Assembly (NCBI GenBank): GCA_003660965.1
Contig: QMVF01000010.1
Location: forward strand, 1 to 11,849
From: Microcaldota archaeon
GTDB lineage: Archaea > Micrarchaeota > Micrarchaeia > Burarchaeales > Burarchaeaceae
Direction of reading: 5' to 3'
Length of the DNA: 11,849 bases
How positions within the stretch are numbered: position 1 is the first letter of the stretch; each line of letters begins with the position of its first letter. Position numbers and translations under genes: made by a program. The notes beneath the pieces were generated by a model that did no database searches, had not been told where the DNA came from, and worked only from the letters and a program-made list of their open reading frames with translations. This document shows positions 6,088-11,849 of this stretch, in pieces.

Positions 6088-6452
6088 TGGTTGATCCATT
6101 GATGATAAAAGATGCAATCTTCATACCAAAATCACTTTCAATAATAGGTATTTGCCTGTTAATACTATTGGGGCGAAAAGAACATGCTCGGAGACATGTT
6201 GGAAGGTTAGGGATAGTAGGTAATTCTCTATTTTTATGGCAAGTATTCTATAATGCATGGGCTAGTCTTCCGAACTGGATGGCCTGGTATTTAAATCTTG
6301 GAACGATCTTTGGAGGGATTGCTCTTTTAACATATTTAAGCCGAGATAGCTTGCCAACAGAATATTATAATGTTGCATTGTGGCTTTATGGATCATTTTC
6401 AGTTTTGATAGTATTACTCATGGCGGTTGCTTACAGCATCCCCATTTTCTGA
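6084..6452 (+). CDS. Four-helix membrane protein, unknown function, AT-rich
   Basis: The 122-residue product has four likely membrane helices, at about 11-30, 43-60, 68-85 and 97-121. The first loop is strongly basic (R-K-E-H-A-R-R-H-V-G-R, 31-41), which by the positive-inside rule would be cytoplasmic. I do not recognise a family, and no catalytic motif is visible. By hand count the gene is about 36% G+C, against about 50% around it, with ATA, TTA and CGA codons that neighbouring genes use sparingly. The other membrane gene in the window (DUF1405) does not show this, so hydrophobic amino acid content alone does not explain it. Horizontal arrival is a reasonable inference. Two adjacent ATGs (6084, 6087) are possible starts. 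The first overlaps the tiny upstream ORF. Confidence 0.7.
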   Translation: MMVDPLMIKDAIFIPKSLSIIGICLLILLGRKEHARRHVGRLGIVGNSLFLWQVFYNAWASLPNWMAWYLNLGTIFGGIALLTYLSRDSLPTEYYNVALWLYGSFSVLIVLLMAVAYSIPIF

Positions 6453-6499
6453 ATTATATATTTCTTCAACTGTGAATATAGAGAGGACCGGATGCCAAG

Positions 6500-6507
6500 C
6501 TTAATAT
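6500..6507 (+). promoter_or_regulatory. TATA-like box for the 144-aa orphan gene
   Basis: CTTAATAT is centred about 28 bp upstream of the ATG at 6532, consistent with a leaderless or near-leaderless message. It makes the in-frame TTG at 6514 an unlikely start, because that codon would lie upstream of the predicted transcript start. Confidence 0.45.
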
Positions 6508-6531
6508 CTTTCCTTGGGTATAGTGTATGTC

Positions 6532-6966
6532 ATGGGTAAGGAAGGGTTGACCAGGCGCGTAGGACAAAAGCAAATGGAAATGGAGAGGGGCGAGGGTACA
6601 GATGGTGAAGGCAGGCCGGTGCGCTCGTTAAGAACCATGAGGGGGCTGCGGGAGAGCAGAATGAAGACGCCAAATCAGGAACTGCTGGAGCGCGTTTATA
6701 CAGAAGGGATTCATAATAGGGATGAAGGGGTGCATGAGGCGCTGGAGGAATTGGAAGCTGAGGTGGGGCTGGATGTGAGGGAGCGCATTGACTGTATGCC
6801 GCTGGATGGTAAGTTGCGGCAGATTTCTAGAGTAGGGAAACTTGAGGTTTCAGTTGACTTGGAATCTGATGGGTTTGCCGGGGCATTCAAGAAATTGAAG
6901 GATGCGGTTGAGGCTTACGATGCCAGGCAGTCTTCTGAGGAAAGTGAAGAATTGGTAGCCCGCTAA
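6532..6966 (+). CDS. Hypothetical charged protein (144 aa)
   Basis: I recognise no family. The first 45 residues or so are rich in Arg, Lys, Glu and Gly and probably disordered. A helical section follows (about 47-80, with N-Q-E-L-L-E-R-V and H-E-A-L-E-E-L-E-A-E-V). Then comes a short region with strand-like K-L-E-V-S-V-D-L (103-110), and a final helix (about 116-131) leads to an acidic Ser/Glu tail. No signal peptide or membrane segment is seen. The composition is like the main chromosome genes, unlike the AT-rich gene just upstream. I took the ATG at 6532, which fits the TATA box at 6500-6507; a TTG at 6514 would give 150 aa. The next gene's promoter lies immediately after the stop codon, so the two are probably transcribed separately. 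Confidence 0.65.
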   Translation: MGKEGLTRRVGQKQMEMERGEGTDGEGRPVRSLRTMRGLRESRMKTPNQELLERVYTEGIHNRDEGVHEALEELEAEVGLDVRERIDCMPLDGKLRQISRVGKLEVSVDLESDGFAGAFKKLKDAVEAYDARQSSEESEELVAR

Positions 6967-6969
6967 GTG

Positions 6970-6977
6970 TTAATAAA
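6970..6977 (+). promoter_or_regulatory. TATA box for the nucleotide-sugar operon
   Basis: TTAATAAA lies just after the stop codon of the 144-aa gene. Initiation is predicted near 7001, right before the GTG at 7003. This marks 6967-7002 as promoter rather than coding sequence. Confidence 0.5.
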
Positions 6978-7002
6978 TTTACACGAGAAGAGGAAGGGCG
7001 GG

Positions 7003-7869
7003 GTGAAGGACATTAAAATACTTATTCTAGGTTCGAGCGGAGTTGTGGGCAGTCATCTTGTAAAGGAGCTGCGCAAGGCCCATGAAGTAATCGGGGTTGC
7101 AAAGAGCAGCGAGAGCGCGGATGTGAAGCTTGATGTTAAGGATGAGGAGGAGCTTGAGAAGCTCATTGAGGGGCTGGAGCCTGAAGTTGTAGTAAACTGT
7201 GTTAAGCCCGCGCTTTCAACTGACAAGATGGAGGAGGAGAAGGAGTTGAGTTATGAGCTGAACGCGGCCCTGCCTGAAAGGCTTGCAAAGCTTCAGAGGA
7301 AGTACAAGTACAAACTTGTTCAAATAAGCACTGATTGGGTGTACGAGGGAAAGAAGGGGAAGCAGTATAATGAAAGCTCTCCCCTGATTGCAAAGAATTA
7401 TTACAGCGAGACGAAGCTGGAGGCCGAAAAGAAGATTCAGAAACATGCTGCAGATTATTTGATAATTCGCACTGAGGGCGTTTTTGGAATTGATGACAAG
7501 GGAACCAATATATTCCTAAGACTGAAGAAAAGAGCTGAACATAAGGAGCCCATGTCAGTTCCCACAGACCAGTTCTCGCAACCGATTTACGGGGGAGAGC
7601 TGGCGCGCGTCATACGCGTGCTGATCGAGAAAGATGCAAAGGGTATTTTCAATGTGGTAGGACCTCAGTATGTTTCAAGGTATGAGTTTGCCTGCGAGCT
7701 GTGCAAGGCATTTGAGTGGCAATGCGAGTTGAGGGCATTTTCAATCAGCGGGAGAAAGATAGACGTGCCGAGGAATCTGGAGGTAGATATAAGTAAGGTT
7801 GAGGCAATAGTAGGTAAGATCAAGTCATTGGATGAGCAGATTGAGATGCTCAAAGAGGAGATTGGATGA
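7003..7869 (+). CDS. RmlD-like NDP-4-keto-deoxyhexose reductase (SDR family)
   Basis: The 288-residue protein is a short-chain dehydrogenase/reductase of the dTDP-4-dehydrorhamnose reductase (RmlD/RfbD) type. These enzymes reduce the 4-keto group of a nucleotide-bound deoxysugar with NAD(P)H. The N-terminal Rossmann motif is G-S-S-G-V-V-G (10-16). The active-site segment Q-I-S-T-D-W-V-Y-E-G ends at 116, and the catalytic Y-S-E-T-K (134-138) is present. P-T-D-Q-F-S-Q-P-I-Y follows, where RmlD proteins have a conserved D-Q-x-G-x-P-T. A GTG at 6967 would add 12 residues, but the TATA box falls inside them, so I took the GTG at 7003. The stop overlaps the next gene by ATGA. Its neighbours include a cytidylyltransferase and an E1-type dehydratase, so it may act on a CDP-3,6-dideoxy-4-hexulose, as AscF does, rather than on dTDP-rhamnose precursors. 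Confidence 0.85.
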   Translation: MKDIKILILGSSGVVGSHLVKELRKAHEVIGVAKSSESADVKLDVKDEEELEKLIEGLEPEVVVNCVKPALSTDKMEEEKELSYELNAALPERLAKLQRKYKYKLVQISTDWVYEGKKGKQYNESSPLIAKNYYSETKLEAEKKIQKHAADYLIIRTEGVFGIDDKGTNIFLRLKKRAEHKEPMSVPTDQFSQPIYGGELARVIRVLIEKDAKGIFNVVGPQYVSRYEFACELCKAFEWQCELRAFSISGRKIDVPRNLEVDISKVEAIVGKIKSLDEQIEMLKEEIG

Positions 7870-8411
7870 GAATTGGAATGAAAAAGCTGCCGCTTGGGGA
7901 CGCGCTGCTGTTAACCGTATTCGAGCATCGTGATGAGAGGGGAAAATTCAACAAGTACGTTGATTCTGATGTGCTAAGGGAATTGAAGTTTGAAGTGAAG
8001 GAAGTTTTTGCTTCGAGCAACCGGAAGAACGTTGTAAGGGGGCTACATTTGCAGAAGCCGAATGCTCAGGCGCGCATAATCTGGTGCCCCTATGGAAAGG
8101 TGTGGGATGTTATGGTTGATTTGAGAAAAGGATCTGAAACTTATTTGAAATGGCATGCGGAGGAGCTTTCAGATGAGAACGGGAAGGGAGTATATATTCC
8201 GCGTGGATTTGCCCATGGCTTTCTTTCATTGAGCGAGGGCGCCTATGTGCTTTATTTTGCAGATTCGGCTTATGATGAAAAGGTTGAAACCGGAATACAG
8301 TATGATGATGAGAGGATTGGAATCAAATGGCCGCTTGAAAGCAGGCCTGTGCTTTCGAAAAGAGATGAGGGCTTTGGAAAGTTCGATGAAAAGCTGCATG
8401 CATATGAGTGA
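7866..8411 (+). CDS. RmlC-like NDP-4-keto-deoxyhexose epimerase
   Basis: The 181-residue cupin matches the dTDP-4-dehydrorhamnose 3,5-epimerase family (RmlC/RfbC), which inverts C5, and often C3, of a nucleotide-linked 4-keto sugar. Conserved features are V-R-G-L-H-L-Q (57-63, catalytic His61), [14 protein letters not shown] (77-90), [11 protein letters not shown] (110-120), and I-G-I-K-W-P (151-156) with the preceding Asp pair. In most RmlC proteins a Lys follows A-Q in the strand after the catalytic His; here it is Arg70. Length is typical. The gene overlaps the reductase gene by 4 bp and the dehydratase gene by 4 bp (GTGA), indicating one operon. In this setting a C5 epimerase acting on a CDP-3,6-dideoxyhexulose (AscE-like) is at least as likely as a rhamnose enzyme. 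Confidence 0.88.
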   Translation: MRIGMKKLPLGDALLLTVFEHRDERGKFNKYVDSDVLRELKFEVKEVFASSNRKNVVRGLHLQKPNAQARIIWCPYGKVWDVMVDLRKGSETYLKWHAEELSDENGKGVYIPRGFAHGFLSLSEGAYVLYFADSAYDEKVETGIQYDDERIGIKWPLESRPVLSKRDEGFGKFDEKLHAYE

Positions 8412-9736
8412 GTTTTATGGCTGATGAAAAGAAGCTGCGCGGGGAGATTTTTGAGAGGGTGAAGCAAATCTATGAGCTTCGCAAGGCAAAGGAAAAGTTT
8501 GTGGAGGGGAAGAGCAGGGTGCAGTATGCAGGCAGAGTTTATAATGAAAAGGAGATGATTTCTCTTGTCGATTCCTCGCTTGACTTCTGGCTTACTGCAG
8601 GCAGGTATGCGCAGGAGTTTGAAGGTAAGCTTGCAGCTTATTTCGGCCTCAAGTATGCGCTGCTTGTGAATTCGGGCTCGTCTGCAAATCTGGTTGCGCT
8701 GAGTGCCCTAACCTCTAAACGGGCAGGCGAGAGGGCATTGAGGAAAGGCGAAGAAGTGATAACTGTTGCTACGGGCTTCCCAACTACAGTTAACCCCATA
8801 GTTCAGAATTGTATGGTGCCTGTTTTCGTAGATGCTGAGCTTGGAACTTATAACATTGATGCGAGCCGGCTTGAAGAGGCAGTGAGCGAGAAAACCCGGG
8901 CAATTATGATAGCGCATACGCTTGGAAATCCGTTTGATGTGGATGCAGTTTTAAAATTTGCAAAAAAGCACAACCTTTTTTTGATTGAGGACTGCTGCGA
9001 TGCGCTTGGCGCGGAGTATGATGGGAGAAAGGTTGGAACTTTTGGGAATTTCTCAACCCTTAGCTTCTATCCCGCGCACCATATAACCACGGGGGAAGGT
9101 GGGGCGGTGCTTACGGATCAGCCGGAGCTGAAGCTTGCGGCAGAATCATTCAGGGACTGGGGAAGGGACTGCTGGTGCCCGCCTGGGAAGCAGAATACGT
9201 GTGGCAAGAGGTTCAGGTGGAAGCTGGGGGAGCTTCCGTTCGGCTATGACCACAAATACATTTACTCGCATGTTGGCTATAATTTGAAGGCAACTGATAT
9301 GCAGGCAGCCATAGGCGTGGAGCAGTTGAAGAAACTGCCCGAATTCATAAAAGCAAGAAGAGAGAATTTTGCGAAGATTGAGGGGCATATGAAGCAGTAC
9401 GAGGATGTTTTCATTCTTCCAAAAGCACTTTCAAAGGCAAGGCCGAGCCCGTTTGGCTTTCCGCTTACTCTGCGCAAAGAGGCAGGGTTCAAGCGAAGCG
9501 AAATCATTGAATATTTGGAAGGAAAGGGGGTTGCAACCAGGCTTTTGTTTGGGGGCAACTTGACCAAGCAGCCCGCTTATCAAAAGGTTGAGTACAGGAA
9601 AGTGGGGGAGCTTGAGAATGCGGACAGGATTATGAATGATACGTTCTGGGTTGGAGTTTATCCGGGGCTCACTGATGAGATGATAGAGTATATGCTGGCT
9701 GCGTTTGATGAATTCCTTAAGAAGAGGAGAAAGTGA
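8408..9736 (+). CDS. rfbH: RfbH/E1-type NDP-4-keto-6-deoxyglucose 3-dehydratase, PMP and [2Fe-2S]
   Basis: The 442-residue protein is a fold-type I PLP-family enzyme very close to RfbH/AscC (E1), which removes the C3 hydroxyl of CDP-4-keto-6-deoxyglucose on the way to 3,6-dideoxyhexoses. Two diagnostic features are exact. The lysine used by aminotransferases is replaced by histidine in [12 protein letters not shown] (221-232, His224 by spacing). The iron-sulphur cysteines fall at 197, 255, 257 and 265, spaced C-X57-C-X1-C-X7-C as in E1. Asp195 is placed to hold the cofactor ring nitrogen. Other RfbH signatures include [22 protein letters not shown] and G-Y-D-H-K-Y. The start may be GTG 8408 (overlapping the epimerase gene) or ATG 8417; neither has a good ribosome site. 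Electrons normally come from a partner reductase (E3), which is not encoded in the window. Confidence 0.93.
   Translation: MSFMADEKKLRGEIFERVKQIYELRKAKEKFVEGKSRVQYAGRVYNEKEMISLVDSSLDFWLTAGRYAQEFEGKLAAYFGLKYALLVNSGSSANLVALSALTSKRAGERALRKGEEVITVATGFPTTVNPIVQNCMVPVFVDAELGTYNIDASRLEEAVSEKTRAIMIAHTLGNPFDVDAVLKFAKKHNLFLIEDCCDALGAEYDGRKVGTFGNFSTLSFYPAHHITTGEGGAVLTDQPELKLAAESFRDWGRDCWCPPGKQNTCGKRFRWKLGELPFGYDHKYIYSHVGYNLKATDMQAAIGVEQLKKLPEFIKARRENFAKIEGHMKQYEDVFILPKALSKARPSPFGFPLTLRKEAGFKRSEIIEYLEGKGVATRLLFGGNLTKQPAYQKVEYRKVGELENADRIMNDTFWVGVYPGLTDEMIEYMLAAFDEFLKKRRK
9724..9729 (+). promoter_or_regulatory. Shine-Dalgarno site GAGGAG for the GT2 gene
   Basis: It lies inside the end of the dehydratase gene, 6 nt before the ATG at 9736, and favours that codon over the adjacent GTG at 9733. 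Confidence 0.65.
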
Positions 9737-10500
9737 TGGCTGAGAAGAAGATCATAATATTCATACCAACCTATAATGCAGCTGAGACTCTACCCCTAGT
9801 GATAGACCGCATTCCGGGGAGGCTTAAGAAGCGGGTGAAGGAAATTTTGATAATCGATAATGCAAGCCCTGACAATACATATATGACTGCGGTTAACTAC
9901 AAGGCAGACAGAAAGATGCACAACATGCAGGTAATAAGGAACGAGAAGAATCTGGGTTATGGGGGGAGCCAGAAAAAAGCATACCAGTATGCAATTGACA
10001 AGGGCTATGACATAATAGTGATGCTTCATGGGGATGCACAGTATGCGCCTGAGAAGATTCCGCTAATTCTGAAGCCCTTGGAAACTGGGGAGGCAGATAT
10101 GGTTTTCGGATCGCGCATGCGGGGGGATCCGCTGGGGGGAGGAATGCCTGTTTGGCGCTATTTTGGGAATCGGATTATAACTGTTGCTGAAAATTTCGTG
10201 CTTGGCCTAAACCTTTCGGAATTCCACTCTGGCTTCCGTGCATTCAGCTGCAAGGCGCTTCAAAACATTCCGTTTACCAGATGCGCCAATGACTATCATT
10301 TTGATACTGACATTTTGATACAGTTCAGGCTCGCGGATATGAGAATTGCGGAGGAGCCCATTCCTACTCATTACGGAAGAGAGTCTAAGAGCCCCACAGT
10401 AATTCAGACCGTTAAATATACGGTGAACATATTCTTCTCGCTAATTGAGTACCTGTTGCATAAATCTGGTATAAAGAGGGTGGAGAAGTTTGATTTCTAA
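9736..10500 (+). CDS. GT2-family glycosyltransferase (polyprenyl/dolichyl-phosphate sugar synthase-like)
   Basis: The 254-residue protein has a GT-A fold of family 2, most like the DPM1/dolichol-phosphate sugar synthase group. Landmarks are the N-terminal nucleotide-binding strand I-I-F-I-P-T-Y-N-A, I-I-D-N-A-S-P-D-N-T near 40-50, N-L-G-Y-G-G (72-77), the acidic metal-binding motif H-G-D-A-Q-Y (98-103), V-F-G-S-R-M (123-128) and S-G-F-R-A-F (165-170). There is no obvious C-terminal membrane domain, only a hydrophobic stretch near 230-241. It would transfer a sugar from a nucleotide donor to a lipid phosphate or glycan. Being last in the sugar operon, its donor may be the CDP-deoxyhexose made by the neighbours, but family 2 sequences do not reveal donor specificity. 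The stop of the dehydratase gene overlaps its ATG by one base (TGATG). Confidence 0.88.
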   Translation: MAEKKIIIFIPTYNAAETLPLVIDRIPGRLKKRVKEILIIDNASPDNTYMTAVNYKADRKMHNMQVIRNEKNLGYGGSQKKAYQYAIDKGYDIIVMLHGDAQYAPEKIPLILKPLETGEADMVFGSRMRGDPLGGGMPVWRYFGNRIITVAENFVLGLNLSEFHSGFRAFSCKALQNIPFTRCANDYHFDTDILIQFRLADMRIAEEPIPTHYGRESKSPTVIQTVKYTVNIFFSLIEYLLHKSGIKRVEKFDF

Positions 10501-10520
10501 TTATCGGCTCGGATGAGACC

Positions 10521-11234
10521 CTACCAGACCTTCCATGGTGCTTTTCCGCTTTTCCACATTGCATTCAATTCCTGCTTATCGCGCCAGGTGTCCATGGAAT
10601 GCCAGAAGCCTTCATGCTTAAAGGCCATCATTTCGCTCTTTTCCACAAGCTTGGAAAAGGGAGCGTGTTCAAGCACATCGTTTTCCCCAAGGTAATCAAA
10701 GAATTCGCGCTTGTAAACATGGAAGCCCCCGTTTATATAATCCCTCAGAACCGGCTTTTCAATGAATTGCTTTACTGAAGCATCGGTTGAAATTTCAACC
10801 TGCCCATATTTTGAATAGGGGTGAACACAGGTTATGGTTGCTATTTTGTTGTGCTTGAGATGGAATTCGTAAAGCGCTCGGAGATCAACTGTTGAAACCC
10901 CATCCCCATAAGTTGCGAGAAAATTTTCTTCATCTATGTACTTCTCAATTCTCTTGATTCTCTCACCTGTATTGGTCTTCTCCCCCGTATCAGCATACTC
11001 GATGATCCAACCCTCATCATTGTTCTTTTTGAAATAATCCATTATCATATTCCCTTTGTAACCCAAGCAAAGAACGAAATTCGTAAATTTATGGTGGGCG
11101 TAAAGCTTCATAATGTGCCAGAGTATGGGCTTTTGTCCTATTTCAACCAGCGGCTTGGGCCTCACCTCTGTTTCCTCTCGCAGACGGGTGCCCATTCCTC
11201 CGCACAGTATTACAACTTTCGGCTGCTGAACCAT
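10521..11234 (-). CDS. rfbF: Glucose-1-phosphate cytidylyltransferase (RfbF/AscA type)
   Basis: The enzyme joins CTP and glucose 1-phosphate to give CDP-glucose, the first step towards 3,6-dideoxyhexoses. The match to RfbF is specific and end to end. It has V-I-L-C-G-G-M-G-T-R-L with R-E-E-T (8-22), R-P-K-P-L-V-E-I-G-Q-K-P-I-L-W-H-I-M (25-42) and G-Y-K-G (58-61). It also has A-D-T-G (81-84), T-G-E-R-I-K-R-I (89-96), the catalytic Y-G-D-G-V (109-113), E-K-P (159-161), I-N-G-G-F (167-171), G-F-W-H-S-M-D-T-W-R-D-K (209-220) and A-P-W-K-V-W at the very end. At 237 residues it is about 20 shorter than Salmonella RfbF, the gap falling between the D-Y-F helix (66-68) and A-D-T-G. A TATA box about 25 bp upstream of the ATG suggests a leaderless message. 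It converges on the GT2 gene, 20 bp away. Confidence 0.92.
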   Translation of the reverse strand: MVQQPKVVILCGGMGTRLREETEVRPKPLVEIGQKPILWHIMKLYAHHKFTNFVLCLGYKGNMIMDYFKKNNDEGWIIEYADTGEKTNTGERIKRIEKYIDEENFLATYGDGVSTVDLRALYEFHLKHNKIATITCVHPYSKYGQVEISTDASVKQFIEKPVLRDYINGGFHVYKREFFDYLGENDVLEHAPFSKLVEKSEMMAFKHEGFWHSMDTWRDKQELNAMWKSGKAPWKVW

Positions 11235-11255
11235 GCTGAGGCTTTGACCGTACAG

Positions 11256-11263
11256 CTATAAAA
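11256..11263 (-). promoter_or_regulatory. TATA box for rfbF
   Basis: The minus strand reads TTTTATAG, centred about 25 bp upstream of the ATG at 11234, so the transcript should begin at the start codon. It gives rfbF a promoter separate from the plus-strand sugar operon and from the endonuclease III gene upstream. Confidence 0.6.
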
Positions 11264-11277
11264 GAATAGGCGCAAGT

Positions 11278-11849
11278 TTAGTTGATTTTGAATGCGGAGG
11301 GGCAGAGCGAATTTAGAGGGCATTCGCCGCACTTTGGCTTTCGCGGCTTGCAGATGCGCCTTCCCAGAGAGATGAGGTTTACATGCAATGAGAATATGTC
11401 CTCGGCGGGAATTATGGATTCCATCTTTTCGTGTGCCGCTTCATATCCTGTTTTCTCATCTAACAAGCCAAGGCGCTTTGAAACCCTGAATATGTGAGTA
11501 TCCACAGGCATTGCGGGCTTGTTGAAGCAGAAGCACAGAACTATGGCTGCTGTTTTTGGCCCTACTCCGGGGAGTGAGCGCAGCCAGGCTTCGGCTTCCC
11601 TCAAATTCATTGAAGCCAAGAAGGCAAGGTTGAGGTTGCCTCTTATTTTCAGTATTTGCCTCAGCAGGTCTCTTATTCTCTTTGCCTTTACGTTTGCCAA
11701 CCCCCCGATGCGGATCGCACTTGCTATTTTTGCCTTCGGTGCATTGGCAACTGAATTCCAAGAGCGGAATTCCTTTCTGAGATTTGAAAATGCACGGTGG
11801 CTGTTCACATCACTTGTATTCTGGGAAAGCACGGTCATTATCAATGCAT
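11278..11849 (-). CDS. nth: Endonuclease III (DNA glycosylase/AP lyase), N-terminus off the right edge
   Basis: This base-excision repair enzyme removes oxidised pyrimidines and cuts the abasic site. About 189 residues are visible. L-S-Q-N-T-S-D opens the visible part, where family members have an I-L-S-Q-x-T-x-D segment after roughly 25-35 residues. The helix-hairpin-helix L-P-G-V-G-P-K-T-A carries the catalytic Lys, and P-V-D-T-H-I-F-R-V carries the catalytic Asp. Near the C-terminus four cysteines spaced C-X6-C-X2-C-X5-C form the [4Fe-4S] site. The frame stays open to the edge (A-L-I-M-T precedes the motif), so a TTG at 11844 is not the true start. The gene is on the same strand as rfbF, 43 bp upstream, but rfbF has its own TATA box. 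Confidence 0.93.
   Translation of the reverse strand, partial: ALIMTVLSQNTSDVNSHRAFSNLRKEFRSWNSVANAPKAKIASAIRIGGLANVKAKRIRDLLRQILKIRGNLNLAFLASMNLREAEAWLRSLPGVGPKTAAIVLCFCFNKPAMPVDTHIFRVSKRLGLLDEKTGYEAAHEKMESIIPAEDIFSLHVNLISLGRRICKPRKPKCGECPLNSLCPSAFKIN

Noticed and set aside
6440..6475. Rho-independent-like terminator after the membrane gene
   Set aside because: The stretch is only AT-rich (TTATATATTTCTTC); no stem with a clean U-tract is visible.
6967..7002. Extra 12 N-terminal residues on the reductase from the GTG at 6967
   Set aside because: A TATA-like box occupies this stretch, and the Rossmann strand begins correctly from the GTG at 7003.
8408..9736. Sugar aminotransferase of the DegT/DnrJ/EryC1/StrS type
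   Set aside because: The fold is the same, but the PLP lysine is replaced by His and the four cluster cysteines are exactly spaced, which marks the 3-dehydratase branch.
11842..11844. TTG as the start of endonuclease III
   Set aside because: The frame continues to the window edge and the protein would lack its normal N-terminal helices, so the gene is cut by the window.
1..11849. CRISPR arrays, insertion sequences, tRNA or rRNA genes
   Set aside because: No regularly spaced repeats, transposase motifs, terminal inverted repeats or tRNA T-loop/anticodon patterns were seen on reading both strands.

Overview
The window looks archaeal. It carries RadA rather than RecA, and the end of a protein that reads like archaeal/eukaryotic diphthine synthase (Dph5/DphB). 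TATA-like boxes sit about 25-30 bp upstream of several start codons, which suggests leaderless or near-leaderless messages, while genes inside operons have Shine-Dalgarno sites. Small proteins, tight overlaps and divergent household genes would suit a small-genome archaeon (DPANN-like, e.g. Micrarchaeota or Diapherotrites). That lineage guess is inference only; no rRNA is present. Most genes are near 50% G+C by eye, apart from one AT-rich patch near 6.0-6.5 kb.

Left part (1-4107): the C-terminal end of a diphthine synthase gene meets a DEAD-box RNA helicase gene tail to tail, with the two stop codons abutting inside a 6-bp overlap. A divergent promoter region follows. Next come two convergent genes of unknown function whose products both contain degenerate ankyrin-like units and end in similar basic Asn/Gly/Lys/Pro tails. 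A DUF1405-type membrane protein gene follows on the minus strand.

Middle (4138-6966): a divergent promoter leads into a plus-strand recombination/repair operon: a 42-residue unknown protein, a DEDD-type 3'-5' exonuclease-like protein and RadA. Behind radA lies an AT-rich patch with a tiny basic ORF and a four-helix membrane protein. An orphan 144-residue protein with its own promoter comes next.

Right part (6967-11849): a nucleotide-sugar cluster. An RmlD-like reductase, an RmlC-like epimerase, an RfbH/E1-type [2Fe-2S] PMP-dependent 3-dehydratase and a GT2 glycosyltransferase overlap head to tail on the plus strand. A glucose-1-phosphate cytidylyltransferase (RfbF) converges on them from the minus strand. 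Taken together they resemble AscA, AscC, AscE and AscF of the bacterial CDP-ascarylose pathway. This predicts that the organism makes a CDP-linked 3,6-dideoxyhexose, perhaps ascarylose-like, for its surface glycans. The CDP-glucose 4,6-dehydratase and the E3 reductase are not in the window. The window closes with an endonuclease III gene that runs off the right edge.

Points most worth a second look are the archaeal dideoxysugar cluster, the convergent ankyrin-like pair, the start codon held in the loop of a perfect inverted repeat at 3431-3448, and the AT-rich patch behind radA.
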